Below, in pieces: positions 51,093 through 63,756 of a stretch of 64,000 nt of DNA. The DNA comes from Porphyromonas pogonae (GTDB lineage Bacteria > Bacteroidota > Bacteroidia > Bacteroidales > Porphyromonadaceae). A program made the position numbers and the translations under genes. The DNA is taken from assembly GCF_036320655.1 (NCBI RefSeq), contig NZ_CP143258.1, forward strand, positions 2,201,001-2,265,000. Reading direction: 5' to 3'. Numbering within the stretch: the stretch's first letter is position 1; every line of letters begins with the position of its first letter. Below the pieces are notes generated by a model. That model worked only from the letters and a program-made list of their open reading frames with translations, did not search any database and had not been told where the DNA came from.

Positions 51093-51525
51093 AACTAAAT
51101 AGTTACTAGTTTATTATTGTATAGGACCCTCTTATTAAATAAAAAAGGGTACGAAACCTTACGTGATTCCGAAACGAGGGTACAACCAAATACCCAAAAG
51201 AACGAAAACAGCAAAGTTCGTACCCGTATGTGGTATAAATACATACGAGAGAACATTGCGTATTTTACTCGTTCTTTTTTCTGAAAATTGGTTGTTTTTC
51301 GTTTCGAGTTAATACGAATGCAAACAATGCGTTAGCAATAGAATTGCTTTCCGCATATTATTGACTACAAAATTACATGAAAATCTCCCTATTTCCAAGC
51401 GCGTGTCATAAAAATCAAGGCCCGGCTTTTCCCAGGCTGCCGTACGGTGCTCGAAGCACAAATGTTACCTTTGTAATAATTAACGGGCTTTACGGCCCCA
51501 GTATTAATTAAATTCCGACAATTTT
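51093..51525. other. intergenic region before the IS110-type remnant
   Basis: No gene supported. A short plus-strand frame without start (about 51,150-51,310, KPYVIPKRGYNQIPKRT) is basic but too short to assign. AATTAACGGGC ... AGTATTAATT at 51,477-51,511 forms part of the IS110-type left end. Confidence 0.4.
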
Positions 51526-52670
51526 ATGGAAAAAGCTTGTGGCCTTGACGTTCACAAAGATAGCGTGTTTGCTTGTATTTTGAATGAATAGGGCGAAAAA
51601 ATTTTCGAAAAACGTTTCGGGACACTTACTCCCGATTTGACGACATTGCGTGATGTGCTTGTGGAGTACGGCTGCGGGCGTGCGGCCATGGAAAGTACAA
51701 GCATCTATTGGATGCCCGTGTGGCACGTATTGGAATCGGATATTGAACGGACTCTGGCAAATCCGGATTTTATCAGCCAATTACCCGACAGAAAGAGCGA
51801 TGCCAAAGATGCCGCCTAGATTGGCGAGTGTTTGCAAAAAACCAGATACGGGGCAGTTTTGTAGCCGGCGATTTGCTGCAACAGATGCGGCAATACACCC
51901 GCCAATGTTACCGCCTGACCAGGAACCGTGTACGCCTGGAACAACAAATGGATAATCAGTTGCAGCGGTGCAACATCCGTTTTTCCAATTACATCTCCAA
52001 CCAGGGCAAAAACGTATCGCAACGAAAGATTATCCGCGCGATAATCGCAGGCGAACGCGACCCGACCGCCCTTTGTTCGCTTGTTCACGGCAGGACCCTG
52101 AACAAGCACGGGCGAGATGTAATCACGTCTTCCTTGGACGGTGTGATTGGCAATTGCGATGTTGAAATACTTAAACAGTGTATGGAACAAATAGAGTTTT
52201 TAGACCATCAGCAGGCCGTGTGCCTTACCCGTTTAGAAGAATTGGTAAACACCCATTTTGCCAAGGAAATCTCCTTGCTGTGCTCCATACCGGGTATTAA
52301 ACTTTTCAGCGCCTATTGCATTTTAGCCGAAACAGGAAACGACATGACCCACTTTCAAAAAGCCACCCATTTAATCGGATGGGCAGGCTTGAAGCCCCGA
52401 AACGATGAAACGCCCGGAAAAATACGCTCGCGCAAAACTTTGCACGGCAACAAATACTTGCGCCAAATGCTAACAGAATGCGCATGGTCTGTTACCCGTT
52501 CAAACAAAACGTTTTTGGGACGAAAGTTCAATCATTTGTCAAAACGCATGAAATCGCAAAAAGCGCTTGTAGCCATAGCACGTAAAATGCTTGTCATTAT
52601 TTACAATGTGCTCAAAACAGGCTTGCCTTTTGACCCGACAAAAAATCTACAGGCTCTTTTGCCTGATTGA
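51526..52670 (+). pseudogene. IS110-family transposase, inactivated
   Basis: From ATG 51526 the frame reads MEKACGLDVHKDSVFACILNE, then a TAG, continues GEKIFEKRFGTL ... LPDRKSDAKDAA, then a second TAG, and near 51,840 shifts by one base into the frame ending at 52670 (IRGSFVAGDLLQQMRQYTR ... IPGIKLFSAYCILAETG ... LIGWAGLKPRNDETPGKIRSRK). The DEDD N-terminal catalytic domain and the C-terminal transposase_20 domain are both recognisable. Two stops and a frameshift mean it is dead. Confidence 0.88.
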
Positions 52671-53163
52671 GACACTGTCTTTTACGGACGTTTCTCTCCG
52701 ACTATTTCGCAGGTCCCTATCTTTGTGGTGAATGAATAATTATCCCGTTTTCGCAAAATGAACACTCCCAGACACAGTCGGTAATGAAAGCGCGTGTGAG
52801 ACAGGAAAGCTCGCAGAGGAAAGTATCTTATTTTACAACCAGGCTTTGAGGCGGCATTATTGCTGACTCCAAGGTCGTATTGGTCGCAATCTAACCTTGT
52901 GCGGTAGCAGAAAACTTATTATCAAGATGATATATAAAGTAACTGATGATAGGAATAGGGGATTTATAGAGGAAAGATATATAATTGTTTTAAAAAAACG
53001 TCATTTTTTTCTCTTATATTGAGCGTATTTTGTACATCAACATAATAGACTTTTGTTAGCTTTTCCACTCTTTTCCCTTCCTCTCCCTTCCAATCCATCC
53101 ACTTTCCTTACCAACCAATTTTCCCTCTATATTTGCTGACCTAAACCTTAAAAAGCAAATAAT
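52671..53163. other. IS110-type right flank and promoter region of the DUF3945 operon
   Basis: No gene supported. The part up to about 52,920 looks like IS flank. A strongly pyrimidine-rich plus strand runs 53,060-53,127. TATATTTG at 53128-53135 is a good -7 box 28 bp before the DUF3945 gene. Confidence 0.5.
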
Positions 53164-54570
53164 ATGGAAACAAACAATTCAGACAACTACGTTCTTGTAC
53201 TTGAAGACCGCAGTCAAGCCAAATCTGCCGATGAAGCCGGCAAAATATCCGTAGTGTCATCCATCGACAAAAACGGCAAAATCAATACCGTAGAGCCTTT
53301 GGACAGCAACAGCAATGCTTTTATGAAGTTCAAAAAGAACGACAGCATGTTGCAAAATTTCTTTTCCAATCTTAGCCAACAATTTAAAGATCCGTCCCAT
53401 ACGGGCGTTTATCAACTGTTAGCAGATAAGGTGGAGGAATCGGTAGGTGTACTCAAAAAAATGTTGGAAAACCGAGATACTCCTGCCAACAAATCCGCTC
53501 TTGATGCCGTAAGAGTAACCGCAGACGATTTCGCACCCACACAAAAACCAACCGCCATTAATCCCGATGATGTTGATTGGAAAGAGATGGAACGCATCGG
53601 GTTATCCAAAGAAAAATTGGAGCAATCGGGCGATTTAGAAAAGGTGTTGAATTGGCAAAAGTCCAATCTTTTATCCATTGCCATTCCTTTTGGCGATACC
53701 ACCATCTACACCGAAGCTCGTGTCGCACTTCGACATGATGAAGACGGTAAACTTGGTTTAGCCATTCACACTTTACGAAAAGAGCCGCAATTGGATTTTC
53801 CCTATATGGGCTACCGTTTCAGTGAAGAAGATAAAGAAACACTGCTCCAAAACGGAAATTTAGGAAAACAGGTGGAACTCACTCCTAAAAACGGAGAACC
53901 GTTTAAAGCCTATATCTCTATTGACCCACAAACCAACGAAATTATCGCCTTGAAAGCTGACCGGATAAATATTCCACGAGAGATAAAAGGTGTGGAACTC
54001 ACTTCCGAACAGTATAAAGATTTAAGCGAAGGAAAAGCCGTGAAAGTGGAAGGAATGCTTTCCCGAAACGGAAAACCATTTGATGCTACGCTTCAAGTAA
54101 ATGCAGAACGTAGAGGCATCGAGTTTATTTTTGACAACAACAGGTCGTTTAAAGAACGTCTTTCGCCGGAACAAAAGCCCGAAAATAAATACGGTATTGC
54201 CGGAACTATTTGCGGACTTACTCTCTCAGAGAAGCAGCAAAAAGCACTTTCTGACGGGAAAACTCTTTACCTGAAAAACATGGTGGATAAAGAAGGACAG
54301 CCGTTCAATGCCTATGTGCGTTTTGATAAAGATGAAAACCGTCCACGTTTTTACAGATGGAACCCCGACAAGAAAGAAGGAAAAGTAGAAGCCGTTGCCG
54401 AAGAAAACAAAACCCAAGTGGCGGTAAACAATGAAGGCAAAACCAACGAAGCTACCAAAAACGTGAAAGAGCCGCTCAAAAGCGGACAAACACGACCGGA
54501 CGAAAAGCAGAAAGCCAAACAGGAGAAAAAACAGGAACAAGCTACCAAGAAAAGAGGCAGACACATATAA
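53164..54570 (+). CDS. DUF3945/DUF4099 ICE protein
   Basis: A 468-residue soluble protein with DUF4099-like (INPDDVDWKEMERIGLSKEKLEQSGDLEKVLNWQKS) and repeated DUF3945-type modules (GVELTSEQYKDLSEGKAVKVEGMLSRNGKPFDATLQVN and GLTLSEKQQKALSDGKTLYLKNMVDKEGQPFNAYVRFD). The tail is Lys-rich and basic. Such proteins are common beside topB in Bacteroidetes ICEs; function unknown, possibly DNA processing. The repeats resemble the C-terminal repeats of the TopB next to it. Confidence 0.88.
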   Translation: METNNSDNYVLVLEDRSQAKSADEAGKISVVSSIDKNGKINTVEPLDSNSNAFMKFKKNDSMLQNFFSNLSQQFKDPSHTGVYQLLADKVEESVGVLKKMLENRDTPANKSALDAVRVTADDFAPTQKPTAINPDDVDWKEMERIGLSKEKLEQSGDLEKVLNWQKSNLLSIAIPFGDTTIYTEARVALRHDEDGKLGLAIHTLRKEPQLDFPYMGYRFSEEDKETLLQNGNLGKQVELTPKNGEPFKAYISIDPQTNEIIALKADRINIPREIKGVELTSEQYKDLSEGKAVKVEGMLSRNGKPFDATLQVNAERRGIEFIFDNNRSFKERLSPEQKPENKYGIAGTICGLTLSEKQQKALSDGKTLYLKNMVDKEGQPFNAYVRFDKDENRPRFYRWNPDKKEGKVEAVAEENKTQVAVNNEGKTNEATKNVKEPLKSGQTRPDEKQKAKQEKKQEQATKKRGRHI

Positions 54571-54657
54571 TTGTCCTACGTGGTTGGGCAAGTCGATTAT
54601 ACAATCCGCTTGCCCAATTTTTTAACATTTTATTTACTAACCTAAATCTAATTATTT

Positions 54658-56769
54658 ATGAAAACATGCATCATTGCGGAAAAACCTTCCGTGGCACGCG
54701 ACATTGCTCGTATTGTGGGAGCAAATCAAAAACAAGACGGCTATCTTACCGGAAACAATTACACCGTAACATGGGCATTTGGACATCTCGTAACGTTGGC
54801 GATGCCTGCCGAATATGGTTTCGAGCAATACAACGCTGACGATTTACCCATTCTGCCCGAACCTTTTAAACTGACGGTTCGTCAAGTGAGAAAAGGAAAA
54901 GAGTATATTGCCGACCCTTCGGCTCTCAAACAACTAAAAATCATTCGCACCTGCTTTGACCAATGTGAACGAATTATTGTCGCTACCGATGCCGGACGTG
55001 AAGGAGAGCTTATTTTTCGCCATATTTTTGACTATTTGCAATGTAAAAAACCTTTCGACCGACTTTGGATAAGTTCATTGACCGATAAAGCCATTCGGGA
55101 AGGATTGGAGAAATTGAAAAACGGTTCAGAATACGATAATCTATATTTTTCAGGGAAAGCCCGAAGTCAAGCCGATTGGCTTGTCGGTATCAATGCAAGT
55201 CGAGCACTTTCTATTGCAGCCAAAAAAGGCGGTTATTCGTTGGGACGAGTGCAGACACCCACTCTTTCGATGATTTGCAAACGGTTTCTCGAAAATAAAA
55301 ATTTCCAAAGTGTGCCGTATTGGCAAATAAAACTCACTATCGAAAAAGCGGGTATTCGTTGTAAAGCCGTAAGCGACACTAAATTTGAAGATAACGCCAT
55401 CGCCCGTTCTGTCTGCAACGCTTACTTTGCAGACAAAACCGGCTTATTAACGGTGTCAAAAATCGAGCGAAAGACGGTTGATACAGAACCGCCCTTCTTA
55501 TTCGATTTGACAAACCTGCAAAAAGAGACAAACCGAAAACACGGCTTTTCTGCCGATAAAACTCTTTCCATTGCTCAAAGCCTGTACGAGAAAAAGTTAA
55601 TCACTTATCCACGTACAGGCAGCAGATATATCGGCGAAGATGTTTTTGAAGAAATCCCTTCGCTTATCGAAAACCTGCACATACATCCCATTTTCGGAAA
55701 CTACGCCCGAACACTTAGCCAAAAAATGCTGAACAAACGAAGCGTAAACGATGCCAAAGTAACAGACCATCACGCTTTGCTGATTACCGAAAACCTTCCC
55801 GACAGATTAACCGCTGACGAGCAAATAATTTACGATTGTATCGCTTCACGAATGTTGGAAGCCTTTTCAGAAAAATCTACACAAGAAGTACAAAATGTAG
55901 TGTTTTCTATTGGAGAGTATCTTTTCAAAACGAAAAACAGTCGCCTTTTAGTAAGCGGTTGGCGAAGCGTGCTGAACGAAAAAACAGAAACGGATGAAAA
56001 TGAAACGGTACAGACCGAACTTCCCAATTTTATGCAAGACGAAACCATACCCGTTCAATCTCACGAAATCACTCAACATCAAACCAAACCCAAACCGCTT
56101 TATAATGAAGCAACTCTACTTTCCGCTATGGAGACGGCAGGCAAAGAGGTTGCCGATGAAGAAGCCAAAGCCGCGATGAAAGAGTGCGGGTTGGGAACGC
56201 CTGCCACGCGTGCCGCCATTATCGAAACTTTAATTATAAGAGATTACATCGTCAGAGAAAAGAAGAGTTTAATTCCTACCGAAAAGGGACTTGCCGTTTT
56301 CGAGATTGTAAAAGACCGTAAAATAGCCGATGCAGAGATGACCGGAAGTTGGGAAAAAGCGTTGGCAGATATCGAAACCGGAAAGATGAATGCAGAAACA
56401 TTCCATAAAGGTATTGAGATTTATACCCGACAAATCTGTAAGGAGTTGTTGTCTCTCTCTTTTTCTAACAATTCTACAAATCTAATGGATTGTCCCAAAT
56501 GCAAAACCAAAAACCTGATATTTTATCCCAAAGTAGCCAAATGCAAAGAGTGTGATTTTTTAGTATTCCGTGAAATTTGCGGACTGTTACTTTCCGATGA
56601 ACACTTGAAAGCTCTGTTTACCGAAGGAAAAACACCATTACTAAAAGGCTTAACCGCCAAAAGCGACAAAAAATTCAATGCTCGATTGGTATTAAATGCC
56701 GATCACACCACATCTTTTGCTTTTGAGCCTAATAAAAAATCCGATACCAAATATAACCGAAAACCTTAA
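54658..56769 (+). CDS. topB: DNA topoisomerase III (TopB-type)
   Basis: Type IA topoisomerase likely to resolve the ICE during transfer. TOPRIM at the start (KTCIIAEKPSVARDIARIVGA; VATDAGREGELIFRH), the active-site Tyr in KLITYPRTGSRYIGED, and the GLGTPATRAAIIETLI block. The C-terminus has a zinc ribbon (CPKCKTKNLIFYPKVAKCKECDF) and a DUF3945-like repeat. Length of 703 residues is typical for ICE copies. Nine bp before the next gene. Confidence 0.95.
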   Translation: MKTCIIAEKPSVARDIARIVGANQKQDGYLTGNNYTVTWAFGHLVTLAMPAEYGFEQYNADDLPILPEPFKLTVRQVRKGKEYIADPSALKQLKIIRTCFDQCERIIVATDAGREGELIFRHIFDYLQCKKPFDRLWISSLTDKAIREGLEKLKNGSEYDNLYFSGKARSQADWLVGINASRALSIAAKKGGYSLGRVQTPTLSMICKRFLENKNFQSVPYWQIKLTIEKAGIRCKAVSDTKFEDNAIARSVCNAYFADKTGLLTVSKIERKTVDTEPPFLFDLTNLQKETNRKHGFSADKTLSIAQSLYEKKLITYPRTGSRYIGEDVFEEIPSLIENLHIHPIFGNYARTLSQKMLNKRSVNDAKVTDHHALLITENLPDRLTADEQIIYDCIASRMLEAFSEKSTQEVQNVVFSIGEYLFKTKNSRLLVSGWRSVLNEKTETDENETVQTELPNFMQDETIPVQSHEITQHQTKPKPLYNEATLLSAMETAGKEVADEEAKAAMKECGLGTPATRAAIIETLIIRDYIVREKKSLIPTEKGLAVFEIVKDRKIADAEMTGSWEKALADIETGKMNAETFHKGIEIYTRQICKELLSLSFSNNSTNLMDCPKCKTKNLIFYPKVAKCKECDFLVFREICGLLLSDEHLKALFTEGKTPLLKGLTAKSDKKFNARLVLNADHTTSFAFEPNKKSDTKYNRKP

Positions 56770-56778
56770 TCTATCTCT

Positions 56779-59700
56779 ATGGCTTACAACAAAAGGCAGA
56801 CCCTTATTGCCAATACCGAAGCGATACGAACCCTGTTTCGTATCGAAAAAGAGCATCGCTTACCCACAACTGCCGAACGTGAAATTTTATCCCGATACAA
56901 CGGTTTCGGCGGACTAAAATGCGTGCTCAATCCTACCGATACATTAGCCGATTTGAACCGATGGACGGAATCCGAAAAAGAGCTTTTCCCGTTAGTGGCT
57001 GAACTCAAAGAGACTATCCGTCAAAACACAGTAAACAGTCAAGAGTTTAATCTTTTTTGGAACAGCATCAAACAGAGTGTTTTGACTTCGTTTTATACGG
57101 ATAAGCGAATAACCGATGCCATTGCTGATGTTTTGGACAATGCCGGTATTCGCATTGACAAGATGCTTGACCCTTCCGCCGGAATGGGTGTATTCATACA
57201 ATCTTTTGCCCGACCATATACGCAAGTAACCGCTTTCGAGAAAGATAAAATAACCGGACGCATCCTGAGAGCATTGTCGTCAGACAGACAAAATACGGAT
57301 ATAAATATTCAAGGGTTTGAAGAAATTCCTGCCGAAAAAAACGGCACGTTCGATTTGATTACGAGCAATATTCCATTTGGGAATATGGTGGTTTACGACC
57401 GAGCCTACGCCAAAGGCAAAGACCCGATTAAGGAGGTTTCTACGCGAGCCGTGCATAACTATTTTTTCGTGAAAGGATTGGATACGCTTCGAGAAGGCGG
57501 CATAATGGCTTTTATCACTTCAAGAGGCGTGTTGGACAGTCCCAAAAACGAACCAATCCGTCGTTATTTAATGGAAAACAGCCGACTTATTTCAGCACTT
57601 CGTCTGCCTGATAAGATGTTTAGCGAAAATGCCGGAACGGATGTCGGAAGTGATTTGATAGTATTACAAAAACAGACAGGAAAAGGTATTGCAAACAAAA
57701 CGGAAGAACTTTTTACTCAATCTTTCAGCGTACCCAAAGGCGATGGTTTCAGTATCGCCTTTCATCATAACGCACTTTTCGAGGGAGATAGCGATGAAGT
57801 AAAAAGTCGTCTTGTCGCTACCGATAAAACGATGGATACCGACCCTTACGGCAAACCTTGTTGGGTTTATACCCACGAAAAAGGTATAGACGGCATTGCT
57901 GATGATTTGACAAGAAAGCTTTTTGTCGATGTAAATAACAGATTGGATAAACAACTCTATCGAACAGGTGTTGCGAGTAATGAAGATATTGATATAGTAC
58001 AAAATATAGAAGAAAGGCAATCCAATGAAGAAAATTTGCATTTAAAAGAGATTACATCCCACATCAGCAATCCGTGGTTACTGTCGGAGTTGGAACGAAC
58101 TCAATTTCAAGAAAACAAGAACATCTCAGATTTGCAAGAAGGCGATATGCTGCATATCCGTTTTTTAGGAACGGAAACAATGGCGGTTTACACCGAAAAT
58201 CCGCCTGTCACGAAAACCGATACGGTTCGAGCGGTTATCAGTGCGGATGAAAAAGGCGAAAACAGAGGTTTAATTACTGTCCCGACAAGCGATATTTTAG
58301 GCGTGTATGCTGTAAGTCCCGCTATGGAACAAAATCTTGCACAGCAAAACGAAATCGACGAAACTGTTAATCCTGACCAATTGCCGATAGAAGAACTGCA
58401 AAAGTTGCAAAAAGAGATTTTATCTAAACAAGAGGATAAAAACATTTTGGTGTTGATGCGACACGGCGATTACTACGAAAGCATCGGGAAAGTAGCTGAA
58501 ACGGTTTCACAAGTATGCGATGTCCCACTTGAAACACGAGTGGGAACACCTTACACAAGTTTTCATCATTACCAATTAGACCAATATCTTCCATTATTGG
58601 TGCGAAGCGGCAATCGTGTTGCACTCGTGGATAGATTGGAAGAACCCAAGCAGGAAGTAAAGAAAGAGGTTGCCGAAAAGGAAACCGAAAAATCGGAAGA
58701 GCAGCAAGCTTACAACCTTGTTCCCAAATCTATCCAAAAACAACTTCCCGGACTTTATGCTACCGACAATGAGTTGGTGGGTAACCGTATTGCTTACGCA
58801 CGTTATTTTCATCCGATGAGTTCCTACACGGCGTATCTGTTGGAATACGACCCGAAAGAGAAATTGGGTTTTGGTCTTACCACGATGGGTTACGAGTGGG
58901 AGTTGGGTTATATGTCCATCGAGGAGATGCAGTCGGTAAAGGTGATGGGTTTGGGTGTCGAGCGAGATATTCACTTTCAGCCGAAAGCATTATCGCAAAT
59001 CGAAGAGTTGAAAGAGTATGTCGGCGAAGATTATACACATGCCGAAGATATTCAAATTATAGAACCTGAACCTGACAAAGCGGAAGAAACATCCGATGAG
59101 CCAATAATTACGGAAACAGAAAAGGTTGAAACCATCCCTGCACCGGAAGAAAAAGCACCCGACGGAGTTCCCGTTTTTACACTTTTCTCGCAATTTGAAA
59201 ACCAATCTGAGCTTGAAATACGTCCCGATTTGGAAGCACCGCGTAAAATGAACGACCAACAGGTCTATTTCGATGCAGACCATCATCCGATAGTTTCAAC
59301 TTCAATGGATGAAGATTTCGGACTTTTCCCGCCGGAGGAGATAGCGGCATGGAATCGTGAAGTGGAAGCTTTTAATCAAATCGAGCAACAACGTAAAGCA
59401 GAAGTAAAGCCAACGCCAAACCCTGTAACACCATCTGTTTCCAATCTTTCAACAAGTCCGACAATAAAACCCAAACCGAAACAACTCGTTCGGAACAGAG
59501 GAAGTCGGGCAAAGAAAGAGGCATTGCCGAAGCAACCTGACCTGTTTTCCGGAATGTGGAATGAGCCGATTTCTAAAAAAAAAGCAGAGCAGCCGGAAAC
59601 AAAACTCAAATCCCTTTTCGATGCATCGTCACGTCCTTATCTTTCCGCTATTGGTAAACATTTGCGGGACGGTTCGGTAGTTGTTCAAGGGAAACAAATC

Positions 59701-62700
59701 GGTTATTTGTCGGGTATAAACTCAGCCAATCCGCAGTTTAATCCCATTGACTTGCCATACGCTCAGCTCTCAAAAATGAGTTTGTATGTTGATATTCGGG
59801 ATACTTACCATCGTCTTTACGATTACGAAGCGAGTAAATCGGTTGAGGACAAGGAGCAGCGAAGTCGCCTAAACACGCTTTACGACCGATTTGTGAGCAG
59901 TTACGGACATTTGAACAGTCGCAAGAATGCGGAACTGTTGCGAATGGATAGCGGCAGTAGCGAGATTTTCTTTTTGGAAAGAAGCCTTGACGAAAAATAT
60001 ATCAAAGCTGATATTTTCGATCGTCCTACTGCTTTTGCCGTCGGAGAATTGGAGAGTGCAAGCGACCCTATGGAAGCTCTTTCGGCATCGCTCAATAAGT
60101 TTGGCGATGTCAATCTGCCTTATATCTGTTCGCTTTTACCCGAAAAGGAAGAGAGCGAAATTCTTTCGGAATTGGAAGGTCGTATCTATTACCAACCCGA
60201 AGAGAACAGCTATCAGATTGCCGATAAATTTATCGCGGGAAATGTGATTGAAAAAGCCGATAATTTAGAGCAATGGATATTGGGAAACGGCGAAAATGAT
60301 GCGGTAAAAGCAAGTTTGCAAGCTTTGCGGGAAGCCATACCTACGCCTGTTCCTTTTGCCGATTTGGATTTTAACTTTGGAGAGCGTTGGATACCGTCAG
60401 GTGTTTATGCCAAGTTCGTATCGGAATTGTTCGATACCGATGTAACGATACATTATAACTCGTCTGCTGACGAATATACCGTGAAATCGGACCGCAAAAC
60501 ACCGCAGATTTACCACGCTTTTGCCGTAAAGGGAGAGTTTCGCACCTACGACGGTATCAATCTGACCAAGCATGCTTTACACAACACAATTCCCGACATC
60601 AGTAAGTCAAAAATGGTTATCGACCCCAAAACGGGAGAAGAAAAACAAATAAAGGTGCGGGACGGCGAAACCATCCAATTGGCAAACAGTAAAATTGAAG
60701 AGATAAGGGAGCATTTTACGGAGTGGTTATCGCGACAATCCGATGAGTTTAAGAACAAGTTGGCGGAGCGTTATAATCGTCTGTTCAACTGTTTTGTTCG
60801 TCCTGAGTACGACGGTAGTCATCAAAGTTTTCCCGGATTGGACTTGAAACGATTGGGCATATCCGATCTGTATAAAAGTCAGAAAGATGCCGTATGGATG
60901 CTCAAAACTAACGGCGGCGGAATTTGCGACCACGAAGTGGGTGCGGGAAAAACTCTGATAATGTGTTGTGCAGCTTACGAGATGAAACGTTTGGGATTGG
61001 CAAACAAGCCGATGATTATCGGGCTAAAAGCCAATGTGTATGATATTGCCGAAACATTCAGTAAGGCTTATCCCAATGCACGTATTCTCTATCCGGGCAA
61101 GAACGATTTTACAGCCAAAAACCGTGTTCGCATATTCAACGACATCAAAAACAACGATTGGGATTGCGTAATTTTAACGCACGAGCAGTTTGGAATGATA
61201 CCGCAAGCGTTGGAAATACAGCAAACCATTTTACAGCAGGAACTTGATTCCGTGGAAGAGAATTTGGAGGTTCTGCGTCAGCAGGGTAAAGAGATATCGA
61301 GAGCAATGCTCAGAGGTTTGGAAAAACGCAAAAACAACTTGGAAGTGAAACTGTCGCTTATCATGGACGATATTGCCGAGCGGAAAGATAATGTAACGGA
61401 TTTTAAACGTATGGGCATAGATCATCTGTTTGTAGATGAAAGTCATAAATTCAAAAACCTTACTTTTACCACCCGACATGATCGTGTTGCGGGATTAGGA
61501 AATCCGGTAGGCAGTCAGCGTGCATTGAACATGTTATTTGCCATTCGCACCATACAGGAGCGTTCGGGAAAAGACCTTGGAGCGACCTTTCTGTCGGGTA
61601 CTACTATCAGCAACTCGCTTACGGAACTTTACTCGATTTTTAAGCATTTGCGACCGCAAGCGTTGGAGAAACAGGGTATTCGCACTTTCGATGCGTGGGC
61701 AGCCGTTTTCGCCGAGAAAAGCACCGATTATGAGTTTTCCGTTACCAACGAGATTATTCAAAAAGAGCGTTTCCGCACCTTTATTAAAGTGCCTGAATTG
61801 GGAGCGTTTTACAGCGAGATTTGTGATTTTCGTACCGCCAAAGATATTGGCATAGACCGACCCGAAAAGAACGAAGTTTTGCATAACATTCCACCCACAC
61901 CGGAACAAGAGGTTTTTATCCAAAAGTTGATGGAGTTTGCCAAAACGGGCGATGCCACGATTTTGGGACGTGAACCGTTATCGGAAAGAGAAGAAAAAGC
62001 CAAAATGCTTATCGCTACCGATTATGCACGTAAAATGAGTTTGGATATGCGAATGATTGACCCTTCATTTTCCGACCACATCGACAACAAAGCTTCACAT
62101 TGTGCCAAGTTGGTAAACGATTATTATCAAAAATACGATGCTCAAAAGGGAACACAGTTTGTCTTTTCCGATTTGGGAACTTATAAGCCGAACGAGTGGA
62201 ATGTTTATGGCGAAATAAAACGAAAACTGACGGAAGATTACGGTATCCCGAGCAGCGAAATACGTTTTATTCAAGAATGTAAAACGGAGAATGCCAAAAA
62301 AGCGATGATAGCTGCGATGAATAGAGGCGATATTCGGGTTCTGTTTGGTTCAACCGAAATGCTCGGTACGGGAGTGAATGCACAGAAACGTGCCGTTGCC
62401 GTGCACCACTTGGATACGCCGTGGGTGCCGAGTGCGTTGGAACAACGAGACGGTAGAGCGATAAGAAGAGGAAATGAAGTTGCCAAACGCTTTGCCGACA
62501 ACACCGTAGATGTTATTATCTATGCGGTGGAACGTTCGTTGGATAGCTACAAGTTTAACTTGTTGCACAACAAACAGGTTTTTATCAATCAGCTTAAAAC
62601 AAATTCGTTGGGCAGTCGCCGTATTGACGAAGGCAGTATGGATGAAGCTACCGGAATGAATTTCAGCGAATATGTGGCAGTGCTTTCGGGTAATACCGAT

Positions 62701-63465
62701 CTGTTGGAAAAAGCGAAATTAGATAAAAAAGTAATGGCATTGGAGAGTGAACGCAGAAACTTCCAACATGAGCGGGAGACAGCCAAGTCTAAATTGGAAG
62801 GCGTGAATATGTCGATTGAGTTTCATACCAAGATGATAAACGAGAGTAATTCGGATTTTGAAACGTTTAAGCAGAAAGTAAAGAAAAACGAGGACGGCAC
62901 CTATCAAAATCCGCTTCGAATAAACGGCGTACCGGAAAATGCCGATATAAAAACCGTTGCCGTAAGGCTGAAAGAGTACGAAGACAAAGCTCGTACCAAA
63001 GGAGAACATCTGCCTATCGGCGAGTTATACGGTTTTCAGGTTTCGGTCAAGAGCGAGGCTTCGATAAAAGATAGTTTCGATTTCGTGGATAATCGTTTTT
63101 TCGTGAAGGGGAACGGCAGCATCTACTACACATATAACAACGGTCATTTGGCAAACGACCCGAAATTGGCGTGGATGAACTTTATCAATGCCTTGGAGAA
63201 AATCCCGAGAATCACTGAAAGCCACACCAAAGAGTTGGAACAAATACGTGCCAAAGTTCCTGTGTATGAATCTGTTGCTGCTACTTCTTGGAAAAAAGAA
63301 GGTGAACTGAAAGAGCTGAAACGGCAAGTTGCCGAATTGGACAGAAATATCGCTCTTTCGCTGAAAAAAGAAGATAACAGCGAGGTAAAACAAAATACTG
63401 CCACATCTCAACAAAAAGAGAATAATTCGGCGGAGAGAGTGGTGGGTGTGAAAGTGAGGGTATGA
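56779..63465 (+). CDS. large N6-adenine methylase / SNF2-type helicase fusion
   Basis: A 2,228-residue protein. Domains: an N6-type methyltransferase (about 110-330) with SAM motif [15 protein letters not shown] and a modified catalytic motif SNIPFG in place of NPPY; a central region with a MutS-like mark ([24 protein letters not shown]) and acidic linkers; a superfamily 2 helicase (about 1370-1920) with Walker [13 protein letters not shown] box [12 protein letters not shown] and motif [15 protein letters not shown]; a coiled C-terminus. Common in Bacteroidetes ICEs. It may protect transferred DNA or remodel it; the true role is unknown. Confidence 0.9.
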   Translation: MAYNKRQTLIANTEAIRTLFRIEKEHRLPTTAEREILSRYNGFGGLKCVLNPTDTLADLNRWTESEKELFPLVAELKETIRQNTVNSQEFNLFWNSIKQSVLTSFYTDKRITDAIADVLDNAGIRIDKMLDPSAGMGVFIQSFARPYTQVTAFEKDKITGRILRALSSDRQNTDINIQGFEEIPAEKNGTFDLITSNIPFGNMVVYDRAYAKGKDPIKEVSTRAVHNYFFVKGLDTLREGGIMAFITSRGVLDSPKNEPIRRYLMENSRLISALRLPDKMFSENAGTDVGSDLIVLQKQTGKGIANKTEELFTQSFSVPKGDGFSIAFHHNALFEGDSDEVKSRLVATDKTMDTDPYGKPCWVYTHEKGIDGIADDLTRKLFVDVNNRLDKQLYRTGVASNEDIDIVQNIEERQSNEENLHLKEITSHISNPWLLSELERTQFQENKNISDLQEGDMLHIRFLGTETMAVYTENPPVTKTDTVRAVISADEKGENRGLITVPTSDILGVYAVSPAMEQNLAQQNEIDETVNPDQLPIEELQKLQKEILSKQEDKNILVLMRHGDYYESIGKVAETVSQVCDVPLETRVGTPYTSFHHYQLDQYLPLLVRSGNRVALVDRLEEPKQEVKKEVAEKETEKSEEQQAYNLVPKSIQKQLPGLYATDNELVGNRIAYARYFHPMSSYTAYLLEYDPKEKLGFGLTTMGYEWELGYMSIEEMQSVKVMGLGVERDIHFQPKALSQIEELKEYVGEDYTHAEDIQIIEPEPDKAEETSDEPIITETEKVETIPAPEEKAPDGVPVFTLFSQFENQSELEIRPDLEAPRKMNDQQVYFDADHHPIVSTSMDEDFGLFPPEEIAAWNREVEAFNQIEQQRKAEVKPTPNPVTPSVSNLSTSPTIKPKPKQLVRNRGSRAKKEALPKQPDLFSGMWNEPISKKKAEQPETKLKSLFDASSRPYLSAIGKHLRDGSVVVQGKQIGYLSGINSANPQFNPIDLPYAQLSKMSLYVDIRDTYHRLYDYEASKSVEDKEQRSRLNTLYDRFVSSYGHLNSRKNAELLRMDSGSSEIFFLERSLDEKYIKADIFDRPTAFAVGELESASDPMEALSASLNKFGDVNLPYICSLLPEKEESEILSELEGRIYYQPEENSYQIADKFIAGNVIEKADNLEQWILGNGENDAVKASLQALREAIPTPVPFADLDFNFGERWIPSGVYAKFVSELFDTDVTIHYNSSADEYTVKSDRKTPQIYHAFAVKGEFRTYDGINLTKHALHNTIPDISKSKMVIDPKTGEEKQIKVRDGETIQLANSKIEEIREHFTEWLSRQSDEFKNKLAERYNRLFNCFVRPEYDGSHQSFPGLDLKRLGISDLYKSQKDAVWMLKTNGGGICDHEVGAGKTLIMCCAAYEMKRLGLANKPMIIGLKANVYDIAETFSKAYPNARILYPGKNDFTAKNRVRIFNDIKNNDWDCVILTHEQFGMIPQALEIQQTILQQELDSVEENLEVLRQQGKEISRAMLRGLEKRKNNLEVKLSLIMDDIAERKDNVTDFKRMGIDHLFVDESHKFKNLTFTTRHDRVAGLGNPVGSQRALNMLFAIRTIQERSGKDLGATFLSGTTISNSLTELYSIFKHLRPQALEKQGIRTFDAWAAVFAEKSTDYEFSVTNEIIQKERFRTFIKVPELGAFYSEICDFRTAKDIGIDRPEKNEVLHNIPPTPEQEVFIQKLMEFAKTGDATILGREPLSEREEKAKMLIATDYARKMSLDMRMIDPSFSDHIDNKASHCAKLVNDYYQKYDAQKGTQFVFSDLGTYKPNEWNVYGEIKRKLTEDYGIPSSEIRFIQECKTENAKKAMIAAMNRGDIRVLFGSTEMLGTGVNAQKRAVAVHHLDTPWVPSALEQRDGRAIRRGNEVAKRFADNTVDVIIYAVERSLDSYKFNLLHNKQVFINQLKTNSLGSRRIDEGSMDEATGMNFSEYVAVLSGNTDLLEKAKLDKKVMALESERRNFQHERETAKSKLEGVNMSIEFHTKMINESNSDFETFKQKVKKNEDGTYQNPLRINGVPENADIKTVAVRLKEYEDKARTKGEHLPIGELYGFQVSVKSEASIKDSFDFVDNRFFVKGNGSIYYTYNNGHLANDPKLAWMNFINALEKIPRITESHTKELEQIRAKVPVYESVAATSWKKEGELKELKRQVAELDRNIALSLKKEDNSEVKQNTATSQQKENNSAERVVGVKVRV

Positions 63466-63552
63466 AATTCGTCCGAGAACACTACTTTTTTCATACAAAA
63501 TAAATGCAATTTAATTTTCAAAGTATCCAATCCGATTTAGGTAAAGAAAACA

Positions 63553-63608
63553 GGCAGACAAAAACCAACCGTACGACGTAGTTCGGTACGACTAAGTTCT
63601 TGTCTGCC
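63553..63608 (+). terminator. terminator after the methylase-helicase gene
   Basis: GGCAGACAAAAAC (63553-63565) pairs with GTTCTTGTCTGCC (63596-63608, one mismatch), followed by CCTTTTATTTT. An inner partial stem (ACCGTACGA ... TTCGGTACG) extends it. Confidence 0.7.
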
Positions 63609-63756
63609 CCTTTTATTTTGAATACTGCTAAATTTCTTGCTGTTTAGTTCGTCTGCGGCACATCGTCCGATTTATTTGAAGCCGTTCAATCACTACGCTA
63701 ACACTTCGTTTCATTCAGGTTCAAAAAATCTGTCCGACAAGCCTCGACGAAATCCG

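Noticed and set aside
51526..51840. Two in-frame TAG codons in the IS110-type transposase, as if TAG were recoded
   Set aside because: The same gene also has a one-base frameshift near 51,840, and other genes nearby use TAG as a normal stop (arsenic of parB, for example, ends TAG). Decay explains it better.
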